Part shown: positions 9,508 to 22,429 of the stretch, piece by piece | Layout: every line of letters begins with the position of its first letter | Position numbering within the stretch: position 1 is the first letter of the stretch | From: Opisthocomus hoazin | Taxonomy: Eukaryota > Chordata > Aves > Opisthocomiformes > Opisthocomidae | Direction: 5' to 3' | DNA: 64,000 nucleotides | Assembly: GCF_030867145.1 (NCBI RefSeq) | Contig: NC_134415.1 | Span: 18,950,417-19,014,416, forward strand | Notes under the pieces: generated by a model | What the model was told of the DNA's origin: nothing | What the model saw: only the letters and a program-made list of their open reading frames with translations | The model's database searches: none | Translations under genes and position numbers: made by a program

Positions 9508-12500
9508 TTTGCCATTTGTGGTTTTCCTAGGAAAGCTAGGAACACCTTCTCCGTGTGGACAGTTCCTGGTACCTGCTTGATTGGCTGTTTTCTTGCATAG
9601 GATGCATCAAGTGTTCCCCTCTGTTCTCTCACCAGTAGAAAATACAATCAAATCACTTCGGGTGTATAAAAAGGTTGTAATTTGCCCATTTTGTTGCAGA
9701 ATATGACATAAAGGGGAATAAGCCCACTAAATTTCTGAGCAGAATGCGTTATACATGATCAGACAGGAATGCCTTCTCACGCTGTCCTGTGACTTTTTTT
9801 GCCAGGGGAATATTTGTACCATTACAAAAAAGGCAGCCTTCAAACAGGTATTGTACCACTGGAATAGTTCTGGTAATGTGCTAATTCATGTTTTTCCAGG
9901 AGGTGCTTTAATCTGACAAGCGTAAGCTCATGGTTTTATTGGCAAGATGCAAAACTTCAACTGGCCTTGGTATATCCTTCGCATATGAAAGATATTATCC
10001 CAAACACAGTCTTTAAAAAAAAATAAAAAACAATATGCTGTTTGTTGCTCAGTCTGAGCTCTGCCTTTTCAATATATTCATTCCTGAATGATGTTTAAAA
10101 TGCAAAAGAAAAAAGCCTTCTGTAAAAATATATATGCAAAAGAAAAGATGCAAAGCTACTAGAAAGTCTGTATACTCAAGTTTCCCCTTTCATTTAAGAT
10201 CAGGAAACAGACGCATCTGAGCGACACGTTGACTTTTTAACTGCATTAAAATCCAATAGTTTATACAAAGCACACTACTAAGTACAACCATGCTGAAACA
10301 TTACAGACTAAACATATTGTGTTTAATGTTTCTACTGAAGATATATAAAACAAATTACAGGTGAGACTCTGGGTTTGTAACTACAAGCAAGACTACGGAA
10401 ACCCAGGACATCAAGCACGTGCTTGCTAGAAGGATTCTGGGCGGGGACAGAAGAGATCAAGATTCACAACAAATCTTCACAGAATCATATCATATTTTAA
10501 CAGCTGATTTTCTTGAGTATTCTCGGAAATATCACTTGTGTGTCAGCCCTGTATTTACATCTCCAGAGAGAGTGGCTTCAATGCTTGCAGGTGCTATTTC
10601 GGTGTTGTCTGGAAGGTACCAATACATCTGAGGATGAGAAAGGGCTTGCTGAGTAGGCTTGAAGGGTAAGTGTAAGCCTGGAAGGGCACTTGCTTCTTGT
10701 CCTGCACTGGACTGCAAGTGGTTTGTGCATTTTTCTGACTCCTAGTAAGCCTTTGTGATTGCACAATTCTTCCACGTTATTTTTCTTAGGTGGTGAGGTG
10801 ATAGTTGTTGACTGCCTTTTTGTTAGATGAAGAGCACTAGAAAGCCCTTGATCCATCCCTGCTCAAGAACTGGGCCAGTGCTCCCAGTCTGTGTCCCAAA
10901 GGAACATTGATTACGGATGTGCATGACCTTTAGGATCTTTCCAGGATCTTCAAAAACTGACAAAGCAAGCAAGAAATTTCTATCACTTGTGTGACATGTG
11001 AGAGGTTGTCAGTATCTCTTTTCTGTTCTGACATGGCCACATGCTTGATTTATGGTATCTTTTCTGAGTCTTCTGGCAGGGAGCTCGAGAACTGCTGCAG
11101 CCACTCTCAGCCTGACTAAAAGCAGCAGTAGCAAAACATTCAGAAGACAGTCTCACCATGCTGCTGCTTTGCAAAATCAGTATCGGGTACAGGAGCAATT
11201 CTCTGGCCTGCAGTAAAAGCAGTCCAAACTCCCCGATGTCAGACGCCAAGTAAGAATGATTCTAACAAACACTTTGCCAGTAAGAGGTTCATGCATGCTT
11301 TCTATCCCTGGTAAACCTCATTATCACTTTTTATGGCATGCAGCATGGTGTATAGGATCACCTTTAGACTAGTGCATGTTTTGTGGCTGACTGTGGGTAG
11401 ATAAAGAAAGGAAGGCATGGAAAAAGGCAAGGTGAAGGCAACAGGTCAGATATAAAAGTCAGTAGAGCTTCAGTTTTGTCTTTCAATCAAACAGGGCTAA
11501 AATGTCTTGTGGTGTTGACACAAGGCAGGTACAGAGCACAGGGTCAGTAATGATGTTAACAAACGCATGTGCAAACATTACGTCCGAGGAATGGAGAATA
11601 CTGAGAGAGAAAGTTTCCCGTGAGGCTTGCAAATGTACAAAAAGCCAGACAAGAGAGAGTCGGCTGCTCTCAGCGAAAGAGGCTGCAAAGCAAGCCGTTG
11701 CACAAATCTACGGGAATAGCTGCGGGCATAGAGGAAGATCAGTGCAAAAACTGAGGAGATAAAATCTGTGAGGTAGGCAGCTGTAAGATACAAGAGAAAT
11801 CTTAGATGGGATAAGCATTTGAAAACTCAGTTTTAGAATGAGTTGAATAAACCATAGCTGGCATTCTTACATGCCAGCATTTCAGATCCGGGCAGCCATG
11901 CTGCACCATGCGGGAGTCAGCAGCTGGCAAAGAAAACAAGCACCAAGTCAGATGTAAGAACAAGCGTCTGTTGTGACGCTCCTCAGAAGCAAAAATCTAG
12001 CACAGAAAGTATGTGGGAAGAGATTTGTGACCTACACATGTCTCCGCATGTTTTATGGACACTTCCCCAAAATGAAATATGAAAGCAGCTGCTGAAAGGC
12101 TGACGTTTGATGTTACTGTAGCCTGTCAGCCACAGGCCAGCCTGGGGCTAGTCTGCATGCCCAGTCAGATTTCACTCACACTTTACTTTAAAGTTCCACT
12201 TATAAATGGATTTAAAAGGATTAATTGATGGTTAGTATGAGTTATAAACATACTGAATAAACAGCAGTATGTACCTAATTACAAGTATACCCATGGAACG
12301 TGTTAGTGATGGTTATAAACAATCTCGTATGGTACTCAATGAATGGAAAATTGTTTTATCAAGTTTCTATAGTTTACTTTAATACAGAGTGTGACTACAG
12401 TTTCATATCCCAGTGACAAGCCTGCTATAAGGTGCTTGTATGTCCTCCTTTGGCTTTTCTGCTTCTTTGGAGGTGGCTGCTGCTACTTTTGACTTTTGTA

Positions 12501-13438
12501 ACTGTGGCAAAATCAAACTCCCTGTTTCTCATGGGTGACACTGGGTGCAGGACTGAGGATCAATTTTAACACCAGAGCCTATCCTCAGCCTTGTTTCGAG
12601 GTAAACGGACAGCATCATCTCTGCATGGTGCACAATAGTTCTTCCATGAACCAGCTCAAGCAAATCCTAGACTCTAATTTGTGATCTGGCTGGAAATAAG
12701 GAAGTCTGCTTGCATTTAGATGTAAAGTGCTGTTTTCAAGTGGCTGTGAAATGAACTGCAACAAGGATAAGGACCTGCTTTGAGCTGTTAGCTCACCCTG
12801 AAACGGATTGTAACAGTCCAGGCAGTGCTGGATAGACACATAATTTCTGTACAAGTTCAGAGAGAAGCATTTTAGCCCAGGAACTAAAGAAATGTTATAT
12901 TTTTATATGACAGCTGCTAATTTCAGACAATATCAAATGAATCTTACTTGGATGGATGTCATTAAGCAGGTGGTCATTACTGTCGATACTCCTCTGTGTT
13001 TTTGTTTGGTTTCTGATTGGAAATGAAGAAAGATTTCTTTATGTGACCTTTTCCCCATGAGATTCTTGGTGACATAACTTCTCATTGGAGCTGGGAGGCA
13101 GTCACTCTGGATTTTTTTGAAAACGAGTGACCATAAGAACTGAATTCTGCTAGAGAAAGAGGAAGGATAATAATTGATTACTTCAGGGGAAGTGGCCTTT
13201 GTTAAGTAAGAAGTGTAAAATGAATCCTGGGACAGTTGCTTTACCACGCTTGCTACTTCTTTGGAGGTTTTAATTGGCTGATGCCTACACAGCGTGTGGC
13301 AATTTCAATGCATCTGAAATATTTCCTCCTTAGCAAACAGTCCACAACCAGTGGTTTAGTCCTTTATCCACAGGGCTTGCTTAGTGTGAGATAATAGATG
13401 ACAGATGCGCTGTCAGGACTGCTTTCCTTGTACCTTGC
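9508..13438. other. KCNK16 3' flank and KCNK16-KCNK17 intergenic region
   Basis: Includes the unknown-length KCNK16 3' UTR. I see no coding exon, no recognisable repeat and no strong motif other than the AATAAA at 9935-9940. Confidence 0.5.
9935..9940 (-). terminator. Possible KCNK16 poly(A) signal (AATAAA)
   Basis: This is the first canonical minus-strand AATAAA that I find below the KCNK16 stop, about 3.5 kb downstream. Variant hexamers (GATAAA near 13366, TATAAA near 12900) are nearer and could be used instead. Placement is a guess without transcript data. Confidence 0.2.
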
Positions 13439-13662
13439 TCAGCTAGGGATGTGAATTCTGGGCTGCTCAGGTTCATCTTCCAATTTGATCGTGGCTGCTT
13501 CTGCCAAACTTAAGTCAGGCTTGTGCCACTTTAGCTGAAGGAATTTTTCCATCAAGTCAGCTCCCACGTTGAAGACCAGAGCCAGCCAGGCCAAGCCAAA
13601 AAGGATCCAAATCGCAGTTAGGCTCCTGTACACTGGGATATAGTGCTTGTTGGGGTTTGTGC
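13439..13662 (-). CDS. KCNK16: KCNK16 exon 5 (TM4 and C-terminal tail)
   Basis: Acceptor GATTTTTCAG|GCACAAACC; the first base completes glycine 221. It encodes NPNKHYIPVYRSL, TM4 (AIWILFGLAWLALVF) and a roughly 40-residue tail ending EPEQPRIHIPS, then TGA at 13441-13439. TM4 is strongly conserved; the tail is not recognisably like the human one. Confidence 0.93.
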
Positions 13663-16600
13663 CTGAAAAATCCGGGAAACTTTGCATGTTAACCTTGACA
13701 GCTTTGGTCTGCCAGACAACACACATACTCATACACCCTCTCCACCCCCTGCAAAAGTGTACCTTTAATAAGTTTGTGTGAGCTATGAGCGTTCTTCCAC
13801 ACCCCCCCCTTTTTTTTTTTGGTTCCAACTCTCAGGTTAAGCTTAGCACAGTTGGCATCAAATCTCTGAAGCTGAAGCTATATAACAAAAATAGCCATAT
13901 CTAATGTTAATCAGGGAGGCACAAAATTGAGTGTTCCTTGCCACCGACAAAGAAAAAAAACCATCTTGCAAACCCAGTGTTGAATCCATATTAGCCATAT
14001 TTTACTCAAGAGACACACAGGGGATCTCAGATGATTTAGCAAGATACAGTTTACTATCTCAGTAACATAGTGATTGCTTTTTGTAGGGTGATATACATCA
14101 GTAACCAGGACTCAGAATCACCTGGAGAATATTATATGGGAAATGCAGCCATTTTAAGCAAGTGGTTATGGGAATCTGAATCCCCAGTTTGATGTTTCCA
14201 CAGCATGGACAATCGGTGCAGCTGATACAGGCATAAGACAGCATCGCACCCATCCATTTCATCTCTGTCATCCAGATCATCATGAAACTCCACAGTGCCC
14301 AGATTCAGCATGCAATGGGTTTTTATCTCCTTTCAGGACATAGTTACGACCTGTAGCAGAAGAGAGCTACTACTCATGAAGGAACAGACCCTGGTGTTTT
14401 TAACAAATAAACACCTTATACGTATTCTGTTAAGAGCATTTGTTCAAGTAAGTGGGTGGAAAAATAGCCCCTCACATGTCTCTACTGCTATGTCTCAGCC
14501 TACATCTCTGAAGATTCTGTAATGTCACTGGGTTTGTTTTCTTTCACAGGCATCCTGGGGCTGTCAGTAATATTTATCCTTCTGTAAGTACTGATCATTT
14601 CATATTTGACATGATTTCTTATTGGGAATGGTAGGCACTTGCGGAAACAAATCACTGTTAGGAGACAGTGGTTCAAAGGCTGAGTACTGACAAAGAGATT
14701 TCCGTTATATTCCACCTGTCACTCATGGATAACATTCATACCAGCTTGGACATAGTCGCTGTTGAATGGGTGTTCAGTGGCATATGTGAAATGAGTTTGG
14801 TGACTCTCAGCTTAGCTGCCAAGAGAAAAATGCCCATGTCCTGTAATACGTTAGCTCATTACTACCACTCTTGCTCAGCTCGGTCTTGTACCAGGTTTAT
14901 AGTGGAATGAATATCTATTTGCTCTGTTAATAGAGATACATATACACTATATATAGATCTAGCTCTCTATATATATACTCATACTAGAGTAGCTAATTTC
15001 AACAAAGCTAAATCCAGTTCACCTTCTTTATTACCTACTACATAATCCCCAAATCCAATGGTGCTCAGGGTGATGAAGGTGAAGTAAAAGCCTTCTCCAT
15101 AGCTCCAGCCTTCTACGTAACTGAAGACCAATGGTGGGAACACTAGAAAAAGCAGGGTCCCAGTGGTCAGGAAGATGGCCACTGCCAGTGTTTGAACCAC
15201 CTGAAACATAAAAGGAAGACAGCAGCTAAACAGCACGAAGCAGTTGTCTAGTGGAAATTGCTGGCTCTGTTTTGCTCTTGAATCACAAACCCACTCCAGC
15301 TGAGAGCAATTTCCAAAAAAAGAAGAATAAACCAATGCTTCCATGCACTGCAGGCTGACCTCGCTCTTTACGCTACACATAGATAATGTACCTAATCATG
15401 AATCCAAAAAATCTCAAAATTAGGAAAAAAAGAAGTATTTTTTTAGGCATTTTGCAATCTGTTTTTAAGTATGCTCAAGTCATATTTTCAAACTTATTAT
15501 GGCAACCATAGCAATGAAATACTCACTTTACTATTTCAAGTGGAGATGCTCTCATAATCAATTGGCTCCTGTCTTTGAGGAAAATCACCAGGTATTGCAT
15601 AGCTCATGATACAAAGATTGGCAAGAACAAACTGGGGTTCTCTTCACCATGACTGCTTCCAAAGATTTATAAAGTGGCTTGCAAGAGCTCAGCCAAAAAT
15701 ATGCTTGGATGAAATCTAAGTGAAGCCAGTTTGCCTGCTTTTATTTTTAACTTAGAAGCATTCAGAGCAGAACTGTTTTCTGTCAGCACAGGGCAGATAT
15801 GTGTCTCGGTACAAATGTCTGCCTCCTGGGAGAAAAGTTACAGCATATGTGGCTGCAATAGATATGTACACAGAGTGGTCAGTGAATGGGTCGTGACAGG
15901 GGATTTTAGGATTGAGGATCGGGAACTCATGGATTTCCAGGGAACACAGTCTGGTGAACTTTTGACTAGTGATGTGTGGGCTGATGCAAAGTCATTGCAA
16001 TTGTTTAAAAATGCCCTCAAGGACATTCAAACCAGAGTATGATTTTCTACGTATGCGCCTATTGTGACTGGATGAAAAACCAAACCACTGTTTATAGAGT
16101 GGAAGGTCTAGGTATCATGTTTTTCTTTCTCTCTCTGTATTATCTCACATAGAAAACCATCTGCTGAGCTTGAGAAACTTGGCGTGAGCTGACTTTGACA
16201 AATCACTTCTATATTATGTGCCGTGTCTCTCCAGCTGTAGAATACTACTTACCTCATCTGCAAAGCACTTTGAGAATTACTTATCAACATGGTTATAGTT
16301 GATATCTGTTTTCATTTAGTTCATTCCAGAAGTGTGATAGCTTTTAATTAGATAATAAAGTTTGCATAAAATTTTATACTGAAATGCACAATATTACTTT
16401 TTACCCTGACTTTTAAGAACTTTCTGGTACAAACCTACAAAATAGGGGACAGTAAGCTGGGAATGAAGAAGAACTGATTGTTATTAATTTCCCAAAGCGT
16501 GATTAAATTGTATTTAAAAGGAGATGAACCAACTTTCTGGAAGAGGCCTTTCAGACTGAACAAGAAGATACAGCTCCAAAGCTTTGTCTGATCATAGTAG

Positions 16601-19600
16601 TTCTGCCAGAAATGAGGTGTTAATTCAGGAGTGAAAATTAAAAAAAAAAAAAAAATCACATCCCTGAGGTGCTACTAGACTTCTCAGGAAAGATGCAGCC
16701 ATACTAGCATGAAAATCCTTCTGGTAGTAGATGTATTTGGGGAACAAACATAGGTTATGCAGCTAAAGAACTTCTTGCTTATGTAAACCAAGTCTGCATT
16801 TGAGAGAGCCTTTATAGCTTTACCAGTAAATCTTTCCAAATGCAGGTAAAGAATGGAGTGACTCACAGATTTTACAAATGAAAAAGAGAAAAAAACTTGT
16901 GCCAGCACTCTGAAATGTTTCAACATATCTAGCATATCTGGTCTCCCTTTTCCCTAACTTCAGGGGTCAATTCATTGAACCTTTACTCAGAAACATGCAC
17001 TAAATTTGTTATTAATGACCTTCACATATTTTCTGTTATCAGTGCTTCCCTTATTCCAATACATCTGGACTAGTTCAATGACACACCAATAAACTATAAC
17101 TAAGGAGAAGGAGTATTTATTTACCTTTCAAGAAAAGAAAAGGAAGGAAGTGCTAAATTGCTGGCACAATCAGGGAAGGTAATTCAAGCCAGATTAGCAG
17201 GCCAATAAAAATAAGTTGTCTTTGCAGTCTACAGCTAGATTCTGGATAGATGCTGGCATAGGCCAGATAATAAGCACTTGATTCAGCAATGTGTATGTGC
17301 ATGTATTCTGCTAAGGTCACTAGGGCTGTAGGACCCTGCTCAAAATTGAGGCCATGCTTGCTTAACAGTTTTGCTGAGTCAGGTTTTAAAAAGGCAAATC
17401 TAGAGTCCCTCAAGCAAAAGCAAATTGCTTTAAAGCTATCGTAGATAAATAGAGTATATCAATTTTCTGATATAAAGGGCCACATAATTGCTGTGGTTCA
17501 GAAAAATATAGGCTCACACAAGGAAACCCAATCTAGTAGCACTAGTACCTATCTAAGAAGAGACCTTACATTAGTTTTAAAATAATGGAAATAAATGATA
17601 GAGTGAAACTGTACCTGGGCACGGCCTGGCTTTTGCACCCATCTTTCCAGGGTCATCAGATGAGCATTGAGGCCTTTCCCCAACTGATTAAGGAAGGCGA
17701 GGTTGAGTGGCACTCCAAATAAGGCATAGAACACACAGAAGATCTGCCCTGCCACTGTGCTGGGGGACAGGTTACCATAACCTGGAAAAAAAGAAGAAAA
17801 CAGCTACATGAAAAGGCTTTACAGTCAGGCTGCAGGCCATCATGGGAAGTTCCTAGGCTTGAGAGCTCAACTATTTTAAACTTCAGGAACCTGGTGACCT
17901 ATGATTTTCTGCAATTAAATCTGCCTAAAAACTGCTATAGCTTATGATAGACCCCTGTGCATTCACTACTACTAAGAGAAAATTTAACATGAAAAATATT
18001 ACTTATAAAGAGTGTTGTAATTTTCTATATGTCTCTGATTTTTTGGTGAGTGTAGCTGAGTGCTTCAAAGCAACCTCAGGATGAGCTGTGCATGTACATA
18101 ATTATATTGCATGTACCAAGTAGGCACTCAGCTTTTTTTGCAGGTGAAATATGCTGGATACACAAGAATAACAGGTATGATTGGAAACTAATAGAAAACT
18201 GTAACCCACAGGAGTCAAGATTGTCTTGCAGGTGTATTCTGTCCAGCAAATGTACATTTCTGGGGGCTTTACAGGACAGCTGGAGGAAACTCCAATTTGT
18301 AAGGAAAGAGAGCACCTCACCTATAGTGGTGACAACAGTTCCTGCAAAAAAGAAGGAGTTGCTGAAGTCCCAGTTACTGGGATTCGTAGAGTTTCCTTCT
18401 GGGTTGACCCCTTTTTCCCATGCTTCCATGAGGACCTGAGGCAGAAGAGGTCAAAGGAGCAAAGATGAGCAACCCATTAGACCGAATCAGGAAGAATGTC
18501 AGAAAAAAATAGAAAAGTAAATATTGTTTTCCATCTTGAGCAAGCAGAGCAATAAATAGTGTAGATAACAGGGTAGATTTTGACTAAGATGGCCTTGTGC
18601 TGACATGGCAAAACTTGGAAATAGAGCTGGCCTGGAACTTGTGTCACTGGAGAACTGGCCATTGAGGTAGGATAGGTTCCATAACTAGTTGAAGACTAAG
18701 GGGGAGGGAGTGGAGGGAGTCCCCAGAGTGATCAAACAAGGAAAAGAAAGTGAAGTTATGCCATAATAAATAAAGGCAGTTCCTCTTCTCTCCTTCCCTA
18801 GTCTAGTCATCTCATTCCAGTTTTTAATTTGTGCATGTGTAAATGTATGGTTGTGTCAGTGGGAAGGGTCATGGGGAACATGCATATTTCTGCTTCTTCC
18901 ATGTAAGTACTAGTGAGGATGAATTACAATTTTTGGCTATGACTACCCAGTAATTTTCAGTGAATATCAGGCTTCTAGTCTGAAAGATTAGCTTATGAAA
19001 TAGTCTCTGCTATTCCAGATAGCTCTTACCAGATGACCGAAACTATTATGTGCAAAAAAAAATGCTGTTCCTATTTATGCATCGAATATCTTGTTAGCTG
19101 CATTAGTGAAGATTGTGTTCCTTTGCTCTCCCCAAGGATTTCTCTGAAGGAGACTGGTTACCTTCTGCTCAGTGGCTGGGGTTGCAAGTATCTCCTTGTT
19201 TGCTACATAACAATTTTGAGGTGCACGTCACAGCCTTCATCATTTTGCCAAATGCCTGAAGGAATTACTTGTTCATCTCTTCTAGAGACTTTTGTATGAT
19301 GCAAGGCATGAGCAGGATTCAACAGCAACCCCAGCTGTAGTTGGTTCCAGGAGTAAGAGACCAAAGAATATACTCTCTTGATTCGAAAGTGGACCGACTG
19401 CCATAAGGATTGCTTATCTGAGGAGCATACCCACTACAAGGTATCTGATTTTGCATAGGTTCTACAATATTATCTGATCTGTACTGGTGGATTGAGTACC
19501 TGAATAGCCAATGTTATTTCTTCATTAAAAAATCCTACAGCATTGGTCAACTCCATCAGACAGGGCTGCTAGGCATCATCCCAAGTGATCTCCTGATTCA

Positions 19601-22429
19601 ACTGCCAGCAGAGTTTCTTTTCAATATGACTAAGAATTTTACATTATCCATTAAAAGCATGTTCTTAGAATGTGAAGAATTTGACATGTCCAATTACCTA
19701 GAGCTTACAATTTTATTCGCTTTTTACAAGGAACACACAGAAGCTACTGAGGTGTGAGTCTTTTGAAATGTCCAAAACAATCACAGGTTTAATTCGTCCC
19801 TGTAAGGAACATTTGTCAGTTCTATCCATTTCAATGCGCAAGAGTTCAGAGGAGCTACATTCACATCATGAAAGCCAACATGGAAGAGTAAGATAATATT
19901 GAATGTTGAACACTTCAGACAGTCTGACAAGGTCAGATTTCTTGGTATGATGGTTGCTTTTAAGTACAACCCCAAGAAAGAAATGTTGTCCTGGTGCTCA
20001 GGAGAATAATTCTTAAACAAAGTAAGTAAGTAAAAGCAATGTGCTGTAGTTTACAGTAAGAGTATGGAGCCTACATAAAGCTATAGTAGGATGTTTAGAG
20101 AATAAAAGCTGCCTGCCTCTTCAGCTCCTGTCCTCCTCGCAATGCACATTGCAGCCACTTGTGGTCATAGACAAGGATTTGGTTCTCTTGGTCAATATTT
20201 ATATCAGTTCCTTTAGGGCGGAAAAAATATGGACATAATCAAAACAGGGACTTAAAAAAGGTATCTGCTTACTCAGAGAATCTGCTTTTCAGCTGCGCTG
20301 TCAAAATGGCATAATTTCTTGGCCAAAGTCACAGAGACTCATTAGATCACAGAGTTTGGATCTGCACTTTCTCAAAGCTCCAGGCTGTTCAGCTCAGGAG
20401 CTGCAGCTCAGGGCCACCTCTCACCTGGGCAACTTTAGCCAAGCAGAGCTGATGCAGTTTATGGACGCGGAATGGCAAGAATTTGCTTCACGCACAATCA
20501 AGTCGATAAGTGGTAACTCTATTACTAGTGATAATGGATATGCAAAAAGAAACCTTGGGTTGATTCTCAGATTCCAGGATTTAGGTTTAAAGAACTGGCA
20601 ATAAGACAAGACGCCTTATGCTTGTCAGCTGAGCAGACTGAATCTAGTGGCTGTATCTCACCACAGCATGAATACTGTCACTTTTCAGACATGATGAACA
20701 GGCCTCCTAACCATACAGTTAAAAAGCATAGGTAGATGATTGTTTCCCTGCATTAGAGATTTGATATGGGAAGACTTCTATTCCCCACTATTCATAAGAG
20801 CTGGACAAATTTCTTAAGAGGTCTTATAAATGACAGGTGAGTCAGAGAGCGCCTGTGCTCACAGTTACCTTGGGGACTACCAAGTCTAAGTACTTTGAAG
20901 CTTGGTTCATTGTAGATGATAATCTAGTGCCCTCAGCCGGTTTTGTATGGAACAGCTTACAAGCGAAAAGTATCTACTTCAGCAGGGGGGCAGCAAAACG
21001 TGATTCTCTGAGTGGCCTGGCACTGCTAAGGAAGCTCTGCTGGAGCCAGAGAGAGCTGGACATCTGTGAAGCCTCCCTTAAGTCTCAAGTGTACCGGAGA
21101 TGTAACTAAACCTTTCAATCTGATGACGTATCCCAGTTTGGTTTAGAATGAGACTCGGTGTTTTCTTCTCTACCGTCACTGTCACAGAGCTAAGGGAAAG
21201 ACAGGTAACATCACCAGCTGGTGAAGTTGAAAAAAACAGATGTGTTTTTAGGCATGTAAGTTCTTGAAAACTCTAGTCATTTTCTGACCAATGTCAAATG
21301 CTCCACAAGACATCTGTCACAGTATTAGTAATCAGAACATTGTCCTTGCAGACAGAAGCTCAGGCACCTTGTCTTCCCTTTTTGATCTGAATTTCACTGT
21401 TTGCTAAAATCCATTTACAGAATCTGGGGTTTTTGTTGATCGAAAGCATATATACAGTCGTGGTAGTTGTCTGACCTGGACATCGCAAACCTGCAGCATG
21501 TTTAGATTTCTATCACATTTAATGACCTGATACAAAGAGTTCAAACAATATAGGCACCCACCTTTGCAACTGGATTAGTTTGGAGCATGAAGAAAGTGAT
21601 AGTTCAAGGATTTCTGTAGAGTTCTTGCAATATGAGAATGAGAGGATTTGTCTATAATAATACCGAGAAAGGTCTTGTAATTTATCTCTAGCCTGTTGTG
21701 AGGAATAGATTAAAATGTAATTGAAGATGTCATTAATTGCCAACTCACACTGAACAAGAAACCTTTATCTTTTATTATAAGTGACTGATAACACAGCTCA
21801 TGAAGGGTGACTGCCTCTTCTCTGTAGAATCCTGGAAGTGCAAGACCACCTTCAAAGGCAATAGACAATTTCTGATAGAAAAGAAGGGCAGAATTTGCAC
21901 AGGTTTGAAGGGCTGAAGTACCATGGTAAGGCAACTTACTTCTTGTAGGTTTGATTCTTGTTTTTTGTCCCCATGTATAATTCCCATGTAATAATTAATG
22001 AAGGAGCTGGAAACCATGAAGCTGAAATTATTGCAAGGTAGCATGAAGGTGCATCAGCAGGTTTGCATATTTTGGGAGTTCATGACTTGGAAAAGAAAGA
22101 AGTGCAATAGATAAAGAGGTATGTGAATGGGCTTGAGAAACCTCTGCCAAGACAGTATAATTTCTTCTAAGCAAAATAATGCTTGAGCCAAAATAATGAG
22201 ACCTTGTTCCTCTTACCTGTACAAACTGCTCCAGGGCTTGCCTGTCCAAGCATGTGTAGTTCTGCAGGAACTTGAGTTTCTCCAGCTGGAACTGGTCCCG
22301 AAAGTGGGTCTCTGCCTGCTTCTCCAGCAGCTGGAACACCATAGCACCCAGGAGGAGGTAAAAGAGATACCCCAGTACCAGCAGCGGAGTCCAGCTGATC
22401 TGCTGGTTGTGTACGGTGAGGAGGGGCAT
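13439..22429 (-). CDS. KCNK16: KCNK16 (TALK-1), two-pore-domain K+ channel, complete five-exon coding sequence
   Basis: Plasma-membrane background K+ channel of the alkaline-activated TALK group. I join five exons: 22429-22217, 18435-18321, 17781-17615, 15200-15035 and 13662-13439. All introns are GT..AG and all phases agree; the total is 885 nt, 294 aa plus TGA (human is about 309 aa). Seen in the protein: TM1 about residues 13-35; an extracellular cap with sequon N57-Y-T and cap cysteine C60; a second sequon N86-S-T; first selectivity filter TIGYG at 108-112; second filter TIGFGD at 212-217; R233 in 'VYRSL', at the place of the basic pH-sensing residue described for TASK-2/TALK-2 (family knowledge); TM4 about 232-256. 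The start ATG has A at -3. The C-terminal tail after TM4 is short and ends in acidic and proline residues, unlike the basic human tail. Identification rests on near-identity to human KCNK16 in the pore and cap exons, for example 'NSTNPSNWDF' and 'HVEGWS'-like 'YVEGWSYGEGFYF'. Confidence 0.96.
13802..13820. repeat. C8T11 homopolymer pair in KCNK16 intron 4
   Basis: Eight C followed by eleven T. On the KCNK16 sense strand this is A11G8, 140 bases upstream of the exon 5 acceptor. Confidence 0.9.
14930..14990. repeat. AT-rich dinucleotide tract
   Basis: Irregular TA repeats (TACACTATATATAGATCT, TCTATATATATACTC) in KCNK16 intron 4, close to the exon 4 donor. Confidence 0.8.
15035..15200 (-). CDS. 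KCNK16: KCNK16 exon 4 (TM3, second pore)
   Basis: 166 nt, acceptor ATGTTTCAG|GTGGTT, donor GTAGTAG|GTAATA, phase 0 to 1. It encodes residues 166-220: TM3 (LAVAIFLTTGTLLFLVFPPLVF), the EGWSYGEGFYF pore-loop segment and second filter TIGFGDYVV. Confidence 0.95.
16640..16655. repeat. A16 run
   Basis: Homopolymer A run in KCNK16 intron 3. Confidence 0.9.
17615..17781 (-). CDS. KCNK16: KCNK16 exon 3 (first filter, TM2)
   Basis: 167 nt, acceptor TTTTTCCAG|GTTATGG, donor GCCCAG|GTACAG, phase 1 to 0. It encodes residues 110-165: the rest of filter 1 (GYGNLSPST), TM2 with CVFYALFGVPLNL, and the start of the cytosolic TM2-TM3 linker (LERWVQKPGRAQ). Confidence 0.95.
18321..18435 (-). CDS. KCNK16: KCNK16 exon 2 (cap to first pore)
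   Basis: 115 nt, acceptor TCTGCCTCAG|GTCCTC, donor ACTATAG|GTGAGG, entering in phase 0 and leaving one base of the filter glycine codon (phase 1). It encodes residues 72-109, including MEAWEKGVNPEG, the sequon NST and the pore helix FFFAGTVVTTI. Splitting the GYG glycine codon at this site is the usual exon boundary of KCNK genes. Confidence 0.95.
18436..22216 (-). other. KCNK16: KCNK16 intron 1
   Basis: 3.8 kb intron with consensus ends (GTAAGAGG ... TCTGCCTCAG). I see no further exon or recognisable repeat in it. Confidence 0.85.
22217..22429 (-). CDS. KCNK16: KCNK16 exon 1 (N-terminus, TM1, cap)
   Basis: This exon encodes residues 1-71 and ends in phase 0 at CAG|GTAAGAGG. It begins MPLLTVHNQQ, followed by a hydrophobic TM1 (LLVLGYLFYLLLGAMVFQLLE) and the cap helix ending QNYTCLDRQALEQFVQ. 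The ATG at 22429-22427 has a purine at -3 (AGCATGC). There is no clear TATA box in the 130 bases upstream. Confidence 0.95.
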
